Position numbers and translations under genes: made by a program. Under the pieces are notes generated by a model. It was not told where the DNA came from. It did not search any database and worked only from the letters and a program-made list of their open reading frames with translations. A stretch of DNA of 32,458 bases, from assembly GCA_019119265.1 (NCBI GenBank), contig DWXI01000183.1, forward strand, positions 1 through 32,458. Reading direction: 5' to 3'. Origin of the DNA: Candidatus Mediterraneibacter intestinigallinarum. Lineage in GTDB: Bacteria; Bacillota; Clostridia; Lachnospirales; Lachnospiraceae. Shown in pieces: positions 1-7,178 of the stretch (within the stretch, counting starts at the first letter, position 1; every line of letters starts with the position of its first letter).

Positions 1-49
1 ATACTCTCTAATAAGAAATCATATCTATTATGTGAGCGAGGTGAAAAAG

Positions 50-589
50 ATGGAATTTGCCATTCAGAAAACATTGTCTGCAGATGAAGTCAGACTTGTC
101 CGAAAAAAATTGAAATTAAAACAAAAAGAGATGGCGGGACTTATCAACGTATCTGTGAAGACAATCGAATATTGGGAGAGTGGCAGAACACAGGTGAAAG
201 GAGCGGCGGCATCCCTTCTCTGTATTCTCAGGGAAAGAACGTGGCTTTTGGATGAACTGGAGATACCTGGGAAAAAATATCCGCTTCGGCTTTTCTATAT
301 GTATGAAAACCGGCTTTGCACTGTCATTGATGTAGATGAACGGGCGCAGCATGTTATAATAAAAAACTTTGTTACAGACCCGGTATTCCGCGCGTTTGGG
401 AAAAACGAACATCCGACGTACAAAGAATATGAGGAATTCCTTGAATCCAGATGTTTTCCGCGAACAAGAGATAAGATGAAGATCATGCTGCAGGAACTGA
501 ATCTTCCGTTTTATGATCCGTTTATGATTATCCAGAAAACGGAAGGACGTATGGCAGAGGATAATTTCTGGATCAAGATTGAGAGGTGA
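50..589 (+). CDS. XRE-family helix-turn-helix regulator with C-terminal accessory domain
   Basis: Predicted DNA-binding regulator of about 179 residues. Residues ~10-60 form an XRE/HigA-like helix-turn-helix: a run with LKLKQKEMAGLINVSVKTIE followed by YWESGRTQVKGAA is the usual antitoxin/repressor pattern. The C-terminal part (RCFPRTRDKMK, then YDPFMIIQKTEGRMAEDNFW) is a separate acidic/aromatic module that I recall from other Firmicute XRE proteins, but I cannot give it a function. I chose the ATG at 50 because GAGGTG lies 6 nt upstream of it; in-frame GTG codons at 32 and 41 are possible but have no better ribosome site. No toxin gene lies next to it: the next plus-strand gene is more than 1.4 kb away. 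It may be an orphan antitoxin-like regulator or a remnant of a mobile element. Confidence 0.8.
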   Translation: MEFAIQKTLSADEVRLVRKKLKLKQKEMAGLINVSVKTIEYWESGRTQVKGAAASLLCILRERTWLLDELEIPGKKYPLRLFYMYENRLCTVIDVDERAQHVIIKNFVTDPVFRAFGKNEHPTYKEYEEFLESRCFPRTRDKMKIMLQELNLPFYDPFMIIQKTEGRMAEDNFWIKIER

Positions 590-676
590 AGAAATATCTA
601 TCACCGCAACATTCCCCAAGATAACAAAAGTGTCCGAAAGGTGTCCGAGATGATAAAAGCGGAGAGCCCTGAACGG

Positions 677-720
677 CGAAAACCCGCTAACCACAAGGGC
701 TAACGGGCTTCGTGTTTTTA
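677..720 (+). terminator. Possible imperfect terminator after the XRE regulator
   Basis: CGAA(677-680)/TTCG(709-712) and CCCG(683-686)/CGGG(704-707) pair around an inner stem with two mismatches and a small loop. A T run (715-719) follows closely. The stem is imperfect and its inner arms also read as a direct repeat of GCTAAC, so its role as terminator is uncertain. Confidence 0.4.
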
Positions 721-742
721 TAGTTATCTAAAGGAATGAGAG

Positions 743-830
743 TAAAGTGTGACATCCCGGTTCCCCGGGATGCCAATACTTTATGAGGGGGGAGATAGTT
801 GTTTTATCAACTATCTGTTTCATAGTATAG
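743..830 (+). other. Double-hairpin element with a purine-rich linker and a 15-codon mini-ORF
   Basis: Hairpin 1 has arms CATCCCGG (753-760) and CCGGGATG (765-772) with loop TTCC. It is extended by the outer pair TAAAGT/ACTTTA (743-748, 778-783). Hairpin 2 has arms AGATAGTTG (793-801) and CAACTATCT (808-816). Between them is GAGGGGGGAGA. An ATG at 783 opens a 15-codon frame ending TAG at 830, but no ribosome site precedes it. Neither hairpin has a proper U-tract on either strand. I cannot assign it to a known RNA family. Confidence 0.3.
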
Positions 831-898
831 ACAGAAAATGTGTCCAAAGTATGTTTAAACTATAAAAGAAAAAGAAAATACCTTATGAAAATCTTAAT

Positions 899-1873
899 TC
901 ATTTTATTCGAATCCGGTTTCCGGCGTAAATTTTATCCGGATCAGATATGCCGTTCAGGCGCGTCAGGGCACTGACCGTTGTTCCGAATCTCCGGGCGAT
1001 CTCGCTGAGGGTATCGCCTGGCTGGATTGTATAATATTGTGTGGAGGAATCGACGCCGGTTCCGTTTTCAGGTACTTTTAACGTATTTCCGGCATAGATC
1101 TTATCAGGATCAGAAAGTTTGTTAAGCTGCGTAAGAGCAGTTACTGTTGTGCCATAGCGCCGGGCAATTCCGCTGAGGGTATCTCCCGGCTGGATCACAT
1201 AAGTGATATACTCGGGAACCGGCGACGGAAAGGGCGAAGAGGCGGAAAGGTGATTCAGACCGGCCTTCTTTATGACCGAAGGATAGTCTGTATATCCCAG
1301 ATCCAGATCCACATTCCCGGTGATTCCGGGAACACTCCCGGTACTTGTATATTGCCAGATGCCACAGTCTGTTCCGTCGAATCGGTCTGCATAACGGGCA
1401 TACCAGTACGCATATCGTTTTGAAAGTTCTGTTCCCAGATAAGTATCAAGGAAATTGCGGTTTGTATAAAACATGGCATAGTAACCTTTTGCTTCTATCC
1501 GGTCACAGAAGCTTTTCACTACGTTTTTAGCCAGGGCGGGGGTAAATGATACGCCCTGTTTTTCGATATAATCTGCAGACGCCTGCTCAATGTCATAGCA
1601 GACCGGATAATCCAGGCGGTATTCTGAAATAATGTCGATGCATCCGTCAGCCTCCTGCACTGCTTTTTCGGGAGAAAAGGCATAGCAGAACCAATAGACT
1701 CCGACAGGAAGTCCGATCCGGTTGCATTCGGATGCATTTCTTCGGAATTGTTTGTCTATGGTGTTATAACCGTATCCGGCTCTGAGCATTGCAAATTTGT
1801 AGCCTGCGGCTTTGACTCGTTCCCAGTCTACTTCTCCCTGAAATTCACTGACGTCCAGTCCTTTTATACTCAT
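899..1873 (-). CDS. GH25 family lysozyme (muramidase) with two C-terminal LysM repeats
   Basis: Cleaves the N-acetylmuramic acid to N-acetylglucosamine bond of peptidoglycan. Residues 1-~205 are a GH25 domain: the start GLDVSEFQG carries D7, and YDIE carries the acidic pair D94/E96; the NVDLD motif near the domain end is also typical. Two near-identical LysM peptidoglycan-binding repeats follow (about 224-267 and 280-324), each with QPGDTLS, IARR[YF]GTTV and DPDKIYAGN. A Pro/Ser-rich linker separates catalytic and binding parts. The 324-residue protein has no signal peptide, as in phage endolysins and many clostridial autolysins. The ATG at 1873 has an AAGGAG site 12 nt upstream (1886-1891), a rather long spacing. 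It is divergent from the AraC regulator and stands alone, with no holin or phage structural gene nearby, so a domesticated endolysin is possible. Confidence 0.93.
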   Translation of the reverse strand: MSIKGLDVSEFQGEVDWERVKAAGYKFAMLRAGYGYNTIDKQFRRNASECNRIGLPVGVYWFCYAFSPEKAVQEADGCIDIISEYRLDYPVCYDIEQASADYIEKQGVSFTPALAKNVVKSFCDRIEAKGYYAMFYTNRNFLDTYLGTELSKRYAYWYARYADRFDGTDCGIWQYTSTGSVPGITGNVDLDLGYTDYPSVIKKAGLNHLSASSPFPSPVPEYITYVIQPGDTLSGIARRYGTTVTALTQLNKLSDPDKIYAGNTLKVPENGTGVDSSTQYYTIQPGDTLSEIARRFGTTVSALTRLNGISDPDKIYAGNRIRIK

Positions 1874-1989
1874 TTATATTAATAACTCCTTTCGTTTCAT
1901 ATAACGGTTGTCGGGATACTCTGAAAGCTAAAGTATTTAATTCAATATATGCCGGAAATGGGTGAAGGGTGTGCAGGCTGTTTCATACG

Positions 1990-2018
1990 TTGCAAATGAA
2001 TGGCTAAAAAATTATAAT
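1990..2018 (+). promoter_or_regulatory. Sigma-A-type promoter of the AraC regulator gene
   Basis: TTGCAA (1990-1995), a 17-bp spacer and a perfect TATAAT (2013-2018) lie 32 bp before the first start codon of the AraC-family gene. The -35 matches consensus at 4 of 6 positions. Seen directly; function inferred. Confidence 0.65.
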
Positions 2019-2050
2019 AATAAAAAGGTATATTTCTGGATAATACAAGG

Positions 2051-2887
2051 ATGGAAAGAATAATGAAATTTTCGCATGAACTTATCGTACCGGAAGAGGG
2101 ATTCCCGTTTAAATTGTTTGTTTTTGAGGGCGGCGGAGGAAATTATTACCGGGAAAAACACTGGCACAGATCGATTGAAATCTTTGCGGTATGCGCAGGT
2201 GAACTGGAGTTTTTTATTGATGACAGGAGATGGCATCTTACGCCGGATAATTTTATGATCGTAAATTCCAATGAAGTACATTCGATTGATTCGCCTTTGC
2301 CAAATGAGACGATCGTGCTTCAGATTCCCCTGAAACTGTTTGAGGAGTATTTTACCGGAGAACAGTTTATATGGTTTTCCCATGAGCCGGGCAGAAGAGA
2401 CGAACGATTTATGGAGCTTATCAGGAAATTATACGGAACTTACTGTGAAAAATCCTGCGGCTATGATATGAAGATGAAGAGTATTTTCTATCAGATCATG
2501 TATCTGCTCGTGAAAGACTACAGGCTTACAGAAGTAGATGAGTCTTTTGTGAGAAAAAATAAAAACCTCAACAAATTGTCTGCGATTACGTCTTATATGA
2601 AAGAAAATTATACGGGCGACCTGACTCTTGAGGAGGTGGCGCAGATTTTTGATTATTCTCCGAATTATCTTTCGCGGATGTTTCAGAAATATGCAGGGAT
2701 TACGTTTAAAAGCTATATACAGAGCGTCAGGCTCGGGTATGCGGTAAAGGATTTGGAGGACGGCAGATACAGCATTACGGAAGTGGCGCTTAAGAACGGA
2801 TTCTCAGGAAGTAAGGCTCTTGCCAGGGCGTTTCAGAAGAAGTATGGAATGCTGCCCAGCAAATATAGAGAATATATAAGGAGATAG
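2051..2887 (+). CDS. AraC-family transcriptional regulator
   Basis: Sugar-responsive-type transcription factor of 278 residues. The N-terminal ~150 residues look like an AraC cupin ligand-binding domain (EKHWHRSIEIFAVCAGE, with the HxHxxxE-like pattern, then LTPDNFMIVNSNEVHS). The C-terminal ~100 residues carry the two helix-turn-helix units: LTLEEVAQIFDYSPNYLSRM followed by the second-helix region ITEVALKNGFSGSKALARAF and the closing KKYGMLPSKYRE. An in-frame ATG at 2063 would give 274 residues; neither start has a strong Shine-Dalgarno site (AAGG abuts the 2051 ATG). It is followed on the same strand, 149 bp later, by the DUF4867/isomerase/xylulokinase genes, so it probably activates that cassette in response to a pentose or deoxyhexose. 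The ligand is unknown. Confidence 0.93.
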   Translation: MERIMKFSHELIVPEEGFPFKLFVFEGGGGNYYREKHWHRSIEIFAVCAGELEFFIDDRRWHLTPDNFMIVNSNEVHSIDSPLPNETIVLQIPLKLFEEYFTGEQFIWFSHEPGRRDERFMELIRKLYGTYCEKSCGYDMKMKSIFYQIMYLLVKDYRLTEVDESFVRKNKNLNKLSAITSYMKENYTGDLTLEEVAQIFDYSPNYLSRMFQKYAGITFKSYIQSVRLGYAVKDLEDGRYSITEVALKNGFSGSKALARAFQKKYGMLPSKYREYIRR

Positions 2888-3036
2888 AATGGTAAAAGAT
2901 AAGAAATGGGCATAAAATAGCTAACTATTTGGTCGATAACGGGAAACAGAGATGATAAAATGACCTCAAGTACAGCGGGGATACGGTCGCATACAATGCG
3001 GTCGCAATATGCCGCCTCGCATAAGGAGGTCGTAAT

Positions 3037-3651
3037 ATGAAGATTCAGGAACTGACGGATGCATCCTTTGGCAAATACGGAAAAGTGGTCACAGAATTCT
3101 CTTTTGAGAAGATCTTAAAAGAGATGGAGCACACTCCGCTGCCGAAGGATGTTGTTTATGTACCGTCTGTAGAGGCGATGGAAGTTCTGACGGAAGCAGT
3201 CGATGTCTGCCGGAAGGGCTTTGGCGGTCTGCCAATCCAGATCGGGTACTGCAACGGGAACAACCATAAGCTGAATGCATTTGAGTATCACAGAAGCTCG
3301 GAGATTGATATTGCTGTCACAGATCTGATCCTGCTGCTTGGGTGCCAGCAGGATATCGAAGAGGACGATACATATGATACATCAAAAGCAGAGGCATTCT
3401 TTGTGCCGGCAGGAACAGCGGTCGAGCTTTATGCAACCACGCTTCATTATGCGCCCTGCTCCGCGCAGGAGGGCGGATTTCGCTGTGTGATCGTACTGCC
3501 GAAAGGTACCAACGAGGATCTGACTTTTGAACCTGCGAAAGAAGGGGAAAACCGGCTGCTGACCGCAGTGAACAAATGGCTGATCGTCCATGAGGAAGGC
3601 AAAATAGAAGGCGCTTTCTGCGGACTGAAAGGCGAGAACCTGGAGGTGTAG
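3037..3651 (+). CDS. DUF4867 family protein
   Basis: A 204-residue soluble protein that I recognise as DUF4867 from its opening (MKIQELTDASFGKYGKVV), the HKLNAFEYHRSSEI segment and the cupin-like FFVPAGTAVELYATTLHYAP stretch. The HKLNAFEYHRSSE motif and a later TLHYAPC resemble metal-ligand patterns of ureidoglycolate-lyase-like cupins; this is an inference. Its biochemical role is not established as far as I know. AAGGAGG sits 7 nt before the ATG. It is the first gene of a cassette with an isomerase (106 bp downstream) and xylulokinase, and I recall the same neighbourhood in other Lachnospiraceae. That suggests a role in handling the same sugar, for example as a mutarotase, lactonase or sugar-binding accessory protein. 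Confidence 0.85.
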   Translation: MKIQELTDASFGKYGKVVTEFSFEKILKEMEHTPLPKDVVYVPSVEAMEVLTEAVDVCRKGFGGLPIQIGYCNGNNHKLNAFEYHRSSEIDIAVTDLILLLGCQQDIEEDDTYDTSKAEAFFVPAGTAVELYATTLHYAPCSAQEGGFRCVIVLPKGTNEDLTFEPAKEGENRLLTAVNKWLIVHEEGKIEGAFCGLKGENLEV

Positions 3652-3757
3652 GAACGATCACAGTGAATATTATCACAGGATGACATAAAAGAGCACGGTA
3701 ACAAAAAGTATATATTATATACCGCAATGGCGGTGAAAAGAAAGAGAGGAATCAACT

Positions 3758-5242
3758 ATGAACAACATGCCAGAACTGAAAATCGGAGTTGTCGCAGTAA
3801 GCCGCGACTGTTTCCCGGAGAGCCTGTCTGTAAACAGGAGAAAAGCACTGATCGATGCGTATGAGAAGAAATACGGTAAAGGAACAGTCTATGAGTGTCC
3901 GATCTGTATCGTGGAGAGTGAGATCCATATGGTGCAGGCACTTGAGGATATCAAGAAAGCAGGGTGCAATGCACTTGTTGTATATCTTGGAAACTTTGGC
4001 CCTGAGATATCTGAAACATTGCTTGCGAAACATTTTAATGGACCGAAAATGTTTGTGGCAGCAGCAGAAGAGACTCAGAACAACCTTGTACAGGGGCGTG
4101 GCGACGCATATTGCGGTATGCTCAATGCAAGTTATAATCTGAAGCTGCGTAATGTGAAAGCGTACATACCGGAGTATCCGGTGGGCACTGCTGAAGAGTG
4201 CGCAGATATGATCCACGAGTTTGAGCCGATCGCAAGAGCTGTCGTGGGTCTTAATGATCTGAAGATCATCAGCTTCGGACCGAGACCGCTTAACTTCCTC
4301 GCATGTAATGCACCGATCCAGCAGCTCTACAATATCGGCGTTGAGATCGAAGAGAACTCCGAGCTGGATCTGTTCGAGGCATTTAATAAGCATGAAGGCG
4401 ACGAGAGAATTCCGGATGTTGTAAAAGAGATGGAAGAAGAACTTGGAGAAGGAAATAAGAAACCAGAGATCCTTACGAAACTGGCTCAGTATGAGCTTAC
4501 ATTAAAGGACTGGATCGAAGAACACAGAGGGTATCGCAAATATGTCGCTATTGCAGGAAAATGCTGGCCGGCGTTCCAGACGCAGTTCGGATTCGTTCCG
4601 TGCTATGTGAACAGCCGCCTGACCGCTCAGGGAATCCCGGTATCCTGTGAAGTAGATATTTACGGATGCTTAAGTGAGTTCATAGGAACAGTAGTAAGCA
4701 AGGATACGGTCACACTGCTGGATATCAATAACACAGTTCCGGATGATATGTATAAAGAAAGCATCGAGGGCAAATTCCCATATACACATAAAGATACATT
4801 TATGGGATTCCACTGTGGAAATACAGCATCAGGAAAACTTACTTCCTGTGAGATGAAGTATCAGCTTATCATGGCGCGCTCACTGCCGGAAGAGGTGACA
4901 CAGGGAACGCTTGAAGGAGATATCAGACCGGGCGACATTACATTCTATCGTCTGCAGAGCACATCAGACAATAAACTGCGTGCGTATGTGGCGCAGGGCG
5001 AGATCCTTCCGGTTGCATCAAAATCCTTTGGCTCTATTGGTGTATTTGCAATTCCGGAGATGGGAAGATTCTACCGTCACGTGCTGATTGAGAAGAACTA
5101 TCCGCATCACGGTGCCGTTGCGTTCGGACATTACGGAAAAGAACTGTTCGAAGTATTCAAATATATCGGAGTTCCGGTAGAAGAGATTGGCTACAATCAG
5201 CCGGCAGGAGTGAGATACCCGACAGAGAATCCGTGGGGGTAA
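3758..5242 (+). CDS. L-fucose/L-arabinose isomerase family protein (pentose or deoxyhexose ketol-isomerase)
   Basis: Predicted aldose-ketose isomerase of 494 residues, in the COG2407/FucI-AraA fold family. The N-terminal half (residues 1-~170) has Rossmann-like strands (IGVVAVSRDCFP, ALVVYLGNFG), and the C-terminal half holds the probable metal site. E298 (in SCEVD) and D322 (in LLDINN) are 24 residues apart, the same spacing I recall for E. coli FucI ligands E337 and D361; H352 in GFHCGN is a further candidate ligand. These assignments are by analogy. The next gene is a xylulokinase, so the product is more likely a ketopentose than L-fuculose; D-arabinose to D-ribulose is one FucI side reaction that would fit. 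No fuculose-phosphate aldolase is nearby, which argues against a true fucose pathway. Confidence 0.88.
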   Translation: MNNMPELKIGVVAVSRDCFPESLSVNRRKALIDAYEKKYGKGTVYECPICIVESEIHMVQALEDIKKAGCNALVVYLGNFGPEISETLLAKHFNGPKMFVAAAEETQNNLVQGRGDAYCGMLNASYNLKLRNVKAYIPEYPVGTAEECADMIHEFEPIARAVVGLNDLKIISFGPRPLNFLACNAPIQQLYNIGVEIEENSELDLFEAFNKHEGDERIPDVVKEMEEELGEGNKKPEILTKLAQYELTLKDWIEEHRGYRKYVAIAGKCWPAFQTQFGFVPCYVNSRLTAQGIPVSCEVDIYGCLSEFIGTVVSKDTVTLLDINNTVPDDMYKESIEGKFPYTHKDTFMGFHCGNTASGKLTSCEMKYQLIMARSLPEEVTQGTLEGDIRPGDITFYRLQSTSDNKLRAYVAQGEILPVASKSFGSIGVFAIPEMGRFYRHVLIEKNYPHHGAVAFGHYGKELFEVFKYIGVPVEEIGYNQPAGVRYPTENPWG

Positions 5243-5251
5243 TGAGCATCG

Positions 5252-5293
5252 GGAACGCAGTAAAATCAGCTTTTGCTGCGTTCCGGAAGGAGG
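5252..5293 (+). promoter_or_regulatory. Strong hairpin abutting the xylB ribosome-binding site
   Basis: GGAACGCAG (5252-5260) pairs perfectly with CTGCGTTCC (5276-5284). The stem continues inward through a U-G pair and AAAA/TTTT to a 5-nt loop (5266-5270), giving about 14 pairs. It ends directly against the GGAAGGAGG Shine-Dalgarno sequence (5285-5293). There is no U-tract, so it is not a terminator; it could be an mRNA-processing or stability element between isomerase and kinase. Confidence 0.6.
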
Positions 5294-5300
5294 AAATGAC

Positions 5301-6758
5301 ATGTTTTTTATCGGTGTGGATCTCGGAACATCTGCAGTAAAGCTTCTGCTGATGGATGAGAATGGGAAGATCCATAAGATCGTATCAAAAGAATATCCGC
5401 TCTATTTTCCGCATCCCGGCTGGTCGGAGCAGAAGCCGGAGGACTGGTTTGAGCAGACCATGGCAGGTCTGAAGGAACTTACTGCAGAGTGCGACAAGAG
5501 TCAGGTGAAGGGCATCAGCTTCGGCGGTCAGATGCATGGGCTGGTCGCTCTGGATCAGGATGACAATGTGATCCGGCCGGCGATCCTGTGGAATGACGGA
5601 CGTACTGGAAAGCAGGTTGAGTATCTGAATAATGTTATAGGAAAGGATAAAGTTTCTAAATACACTGCAAATATTGCATTTGCAGGATTTACAGCTCCGA
5701 AGATACTCTGGATGAAGGAAAATGAACCGGACGATTTTGACAGGATCGTGAAGATCATGCTGCCAAAGGATTATCTGGCATATAAGCTGTCGGGAAGTTT
5801 TTGCACAGAGTATTCGGATGCGTCCGGAATGTTATTGCTTGATGTGGAGCATAAGTGTTGGTCGAAGGAAATGATGGAAATATGCGGCATTACGGAAGAG
5901 CAGCTTCCGAAGCTGTATGAGAGCTGGGAACCAGTGGGGTGTCTGAAGCCGGAGATTGCAGAAGAGCTCGGATTGTCTGCGGGCGTAAAGGTGATCGCAG
6001 GAGCGGGCGACAACGCAGCAGCAGCTGTCGGTACTGCAACAGTGGGCGACGGCGGATGTAACATTTCCCTCGGAACATCGGGAACACTTTTTATCTCCAG
6101 CGAAAAGTTCGGAGTGGATGAGAATAACGCACTCCATTCATTTGCCCATGCAGATGGAAATTATCATCTTATGGGATGTATGCTCAGCGCGGCTTCCTGT
6201 AATAAATGGTGGATGGATGAGATTCTGAAGACTACGGATTATACAGGAGAGCAGTCGGGAATTACGGAACTTGGAGAAAACCATGTATTCTATCTGCCGT
6301 ATCTGATGGGGGAACGTTCCCCGCATAATGATCCGGATGCGAGAGCTGCATTTATCGGAATGAGTATGGATACAAGTCGTGAGGATATGACGCTTGCAGT
6401 GCTTGAGGGCGTAGCGTTCGGCCTGAGGGATTCACTTGAAGTGGCGCGCAGTATCGGCGTGGATCCGCAGAGAACGAAAATCTGCGGCGGCGGAGCGAAG
6501 AGTCCGCTGTGGAGAAAGATTATCGCCAACGTGATGAATATGAAAGTAGACATTATCGAGAGTGAAGAAGGACCGGGATATGGCGCGGCTATCCTTGCCG
6601 CAGTCGGATGCGGTGTGTATCCTTCGGTGGAAGAGGCGGCGAAGAAACTGGTAAAAGTTGTAAAAACAGAAGAACCGGATAAAGAGCTGGTACAGAAGTA
6701 TGAAGAAAAGTATCAGAAATTCAGGAAATTTTATCCGGCATTAAAAGGCATATATTAA
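5301..6758 (+). CDS. xylB: Xylulokinase (FGGY carbohydrate kinase)
   Basis: Phosphorylates D-xylulose (or a related ketopentose such as ribulose) with ATP to the 5-phosphate, feeding the pentose phosphate pathway. The 485-residue length is normal for XylB. Family signatures in order: GVDLGTSAVK at the N-terminus (phosphate loop), GGQMHGLV (residues 75-82, the MHG substrate motif of XylB), ILWNDGRT, AGAGDNAAAAVG with the catalytic Asp at 237, NISLGTSGTLF, GERSPHNDP and the C-terminal GGGAKSPLWRKI ATP site. The ATG follows AAGGAGG by 7 nt. It is the last gene of the DUF4867-isomerase-kinase cassette and is followed by a strong terminator. True substrate preference within FGGY kinases cannot be read reliably from sequence, so ribulose remains possible given the FucI-type isomerase next door. 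Confidence 0.93.
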   Translation: MFFIGVDLGTSAVKLLLMDENGKIHKIVSKEYPLYFPHPGWSEQKPEDWFEQTMAGLKELTAECDKSQVKGISFGGQMHGLVALDQDDNVIRPAILWNDGRTGKQVEYLNNVIGKDKVSKYTANIAFAGFTAPKILWMKENEPDDFDRIVKIMLPKDYLAYKLSGSFCTEYSDASGMLLLDVEHKCWSKEMMEICGITEEQLPKLYESWEPVGCLKPEIAEELGLSAGVKVIAGAGDNAAAAVGTATVGDGGCNISLGTSGTLFISSEKFGVDENNALHSFAHADGNYHLMGCMLSAASCNKWWMDEILKTTDYTGEQSGITELGENHVFYLPYLMGERSPHNDPDARAAFIGMSMDTSREDMTLAVLEGVAFGLRDSLEVARSIGVDPQRTKICGGGAKSPLWRKIIANVMNMKVDIIESEEGPGYGAAILAAVGCGVYPSVEEAAKKLVKVVKTEEPDKELVQKYEEKYQKFRKFYPALKGIY

Positions 6759-6762
6759 ATAT

Positions 6763-7004
6763 AAAAATCCACTGTATCGATTTTCTTTTCGTACAGTGGA
6801 TTTTCAGCTTATTACATCCATTGGATCTAGCCCCCTTTATTTAATTTTCTTATCTATGTAAAACTATTCTTTGAATAGTGTTTTTAAATATTATTTACCT
6901 TCCCATTGGACTATACCTCTTTTCTACAAAATTATTGGAGTTAGATTAAGTTTTTGGTGGTCCGTCCTCCTTATCTTTAGTTTTAAATCTTTCTTTCTTT
7001 TGAT
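6763..7004 (-). ncRNA. Putative small RNA (~240 nt) with its own promoter and terminator
   Basis: A consensus promoter (7011-7039, minus strand) is followed about 240 nt later by the perfect bidirectional terminator at 6764-6804, and no credible protein frame lies between. The predicted RNA contains an AAGGAGGA tract not followed by any start codon at usable distance and a 7-bp hairpin (ACTATTC/GAATAGT, 6863-6879). It also has two related segments around TCCAATGG (minus strand, near 6811-6840 and 6893-6922), each preceded by a G-rich run. I do not recognise the RNA family. It is inferred only from promoter, terminator and lack of coding potential. A leader for a gene destroyed or deleted in this strain is an alternative. 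Confidence 0.5.
6764..6804. terminator. Bidirectional terminator shared by xylB and a minus-strand transcript
   Basis: A perfect 13-bp stem, AAAATCCACTGTA (6764-6776) and TACAGTGGATTTT (6792-6804), with a 15-nt loop. The A/T flanks give a U-tract on both strands. On the plus strand it starts 6 bp after the xylB stop codon. On the minus strand it ends the putative small RNA that starts near 7004. Confidence 0.88.
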
Positions 7005-7010
7005 GTGTTT

Positions 7011-7039
7011 ATAATAACTCATAATAAAACGAATGTCAA
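7011..7039 (-). promoter_or_regulatory. Consensus sigma-A promoter on the minus strand
   Basis: On the minus strand TTGACA (7034-7039) is separated by exactly 17 bp from TATTAT (7011-7016), close to an ideal housekeeping promoter. It points towards xylB, and no gene follows it other than the proposed small RNA. Confidence 0.75.
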
Positions 7040-7110
7040 TATAAAATCAGATAAAAAATATATAAAAATTAAATATACAGAAAATTCAGAAAATAATAAA
7101 AGATATAAGA

Positions 7111-7139
7111 TATACAAAATAGAAAATGCGGGGTATAAT
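7111..7139 (+). promoter_or_regulatory. Promoter of the VanZ-like gene
   Basis: TATACA (7111-7116), 17-bp spacer and perfect TATAAT (7134-7139), 39 bp before the start codon. The -35 matches consensus at 4 of 6 positions. Confidence 0.6.
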
Positions 7140-7178
7140 CGTTGGAGAATAAAGTGGCAGGGAGAATGAGTTGTTACA

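Larger units (their letters stand above)
590..898. other. Gene-poor spacer with several inverted repeats
   Basis: No convincing protein gene lies between the XRE regulator and the lysozyme. It holds a short direct repeat GTGTCCGA (630-637 and 641-648), an imperfect terminator-like stem (677-720), a perfect 8-bp hairpin (753-772) nested in a larger imperfect one (743-783), and a perfect 9-bp hairpin (793-816). The structures and the purine-rich GAGGGGGGAGA at 785-795 suggest transcribed RNA, but no clear promoter could be tied to them. Confidence 0.5.
6805..7178. other. AT-rich intergenic region without a protein gene
   Basis: The stretch between xylB and the VanZ-like gene is very AT-rich, especially 7020-7130. 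It contains the putative minus-strand RNA and its promoter, and the plus-strand promoter of the VanZ-like gene at its right end. No open frame of useful length with a ribosome site was seen. Confidence 0.6.

Noticed and set aside
116-694. 192-codon open frame on the minus strand, antisense to the XRE regulator
   Set aside because: Its composition is unlike a protein gene, it has no ribosome site or recognisable domain, and it overlaps the well-supported HTH gene.
899-1873. Prophage region
   Set aside because: Apart from the lysozyme and an XRE regulator there are no integrase, structural, holin or replication genes in the window.
6918-6975. Minus-strand small protein after the AAGGAGGA tract
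   Set aside because: No ATG, GTG or TTG occurs within usable distance of the tract; the next ATG codons open frames of only 3-5 codons.
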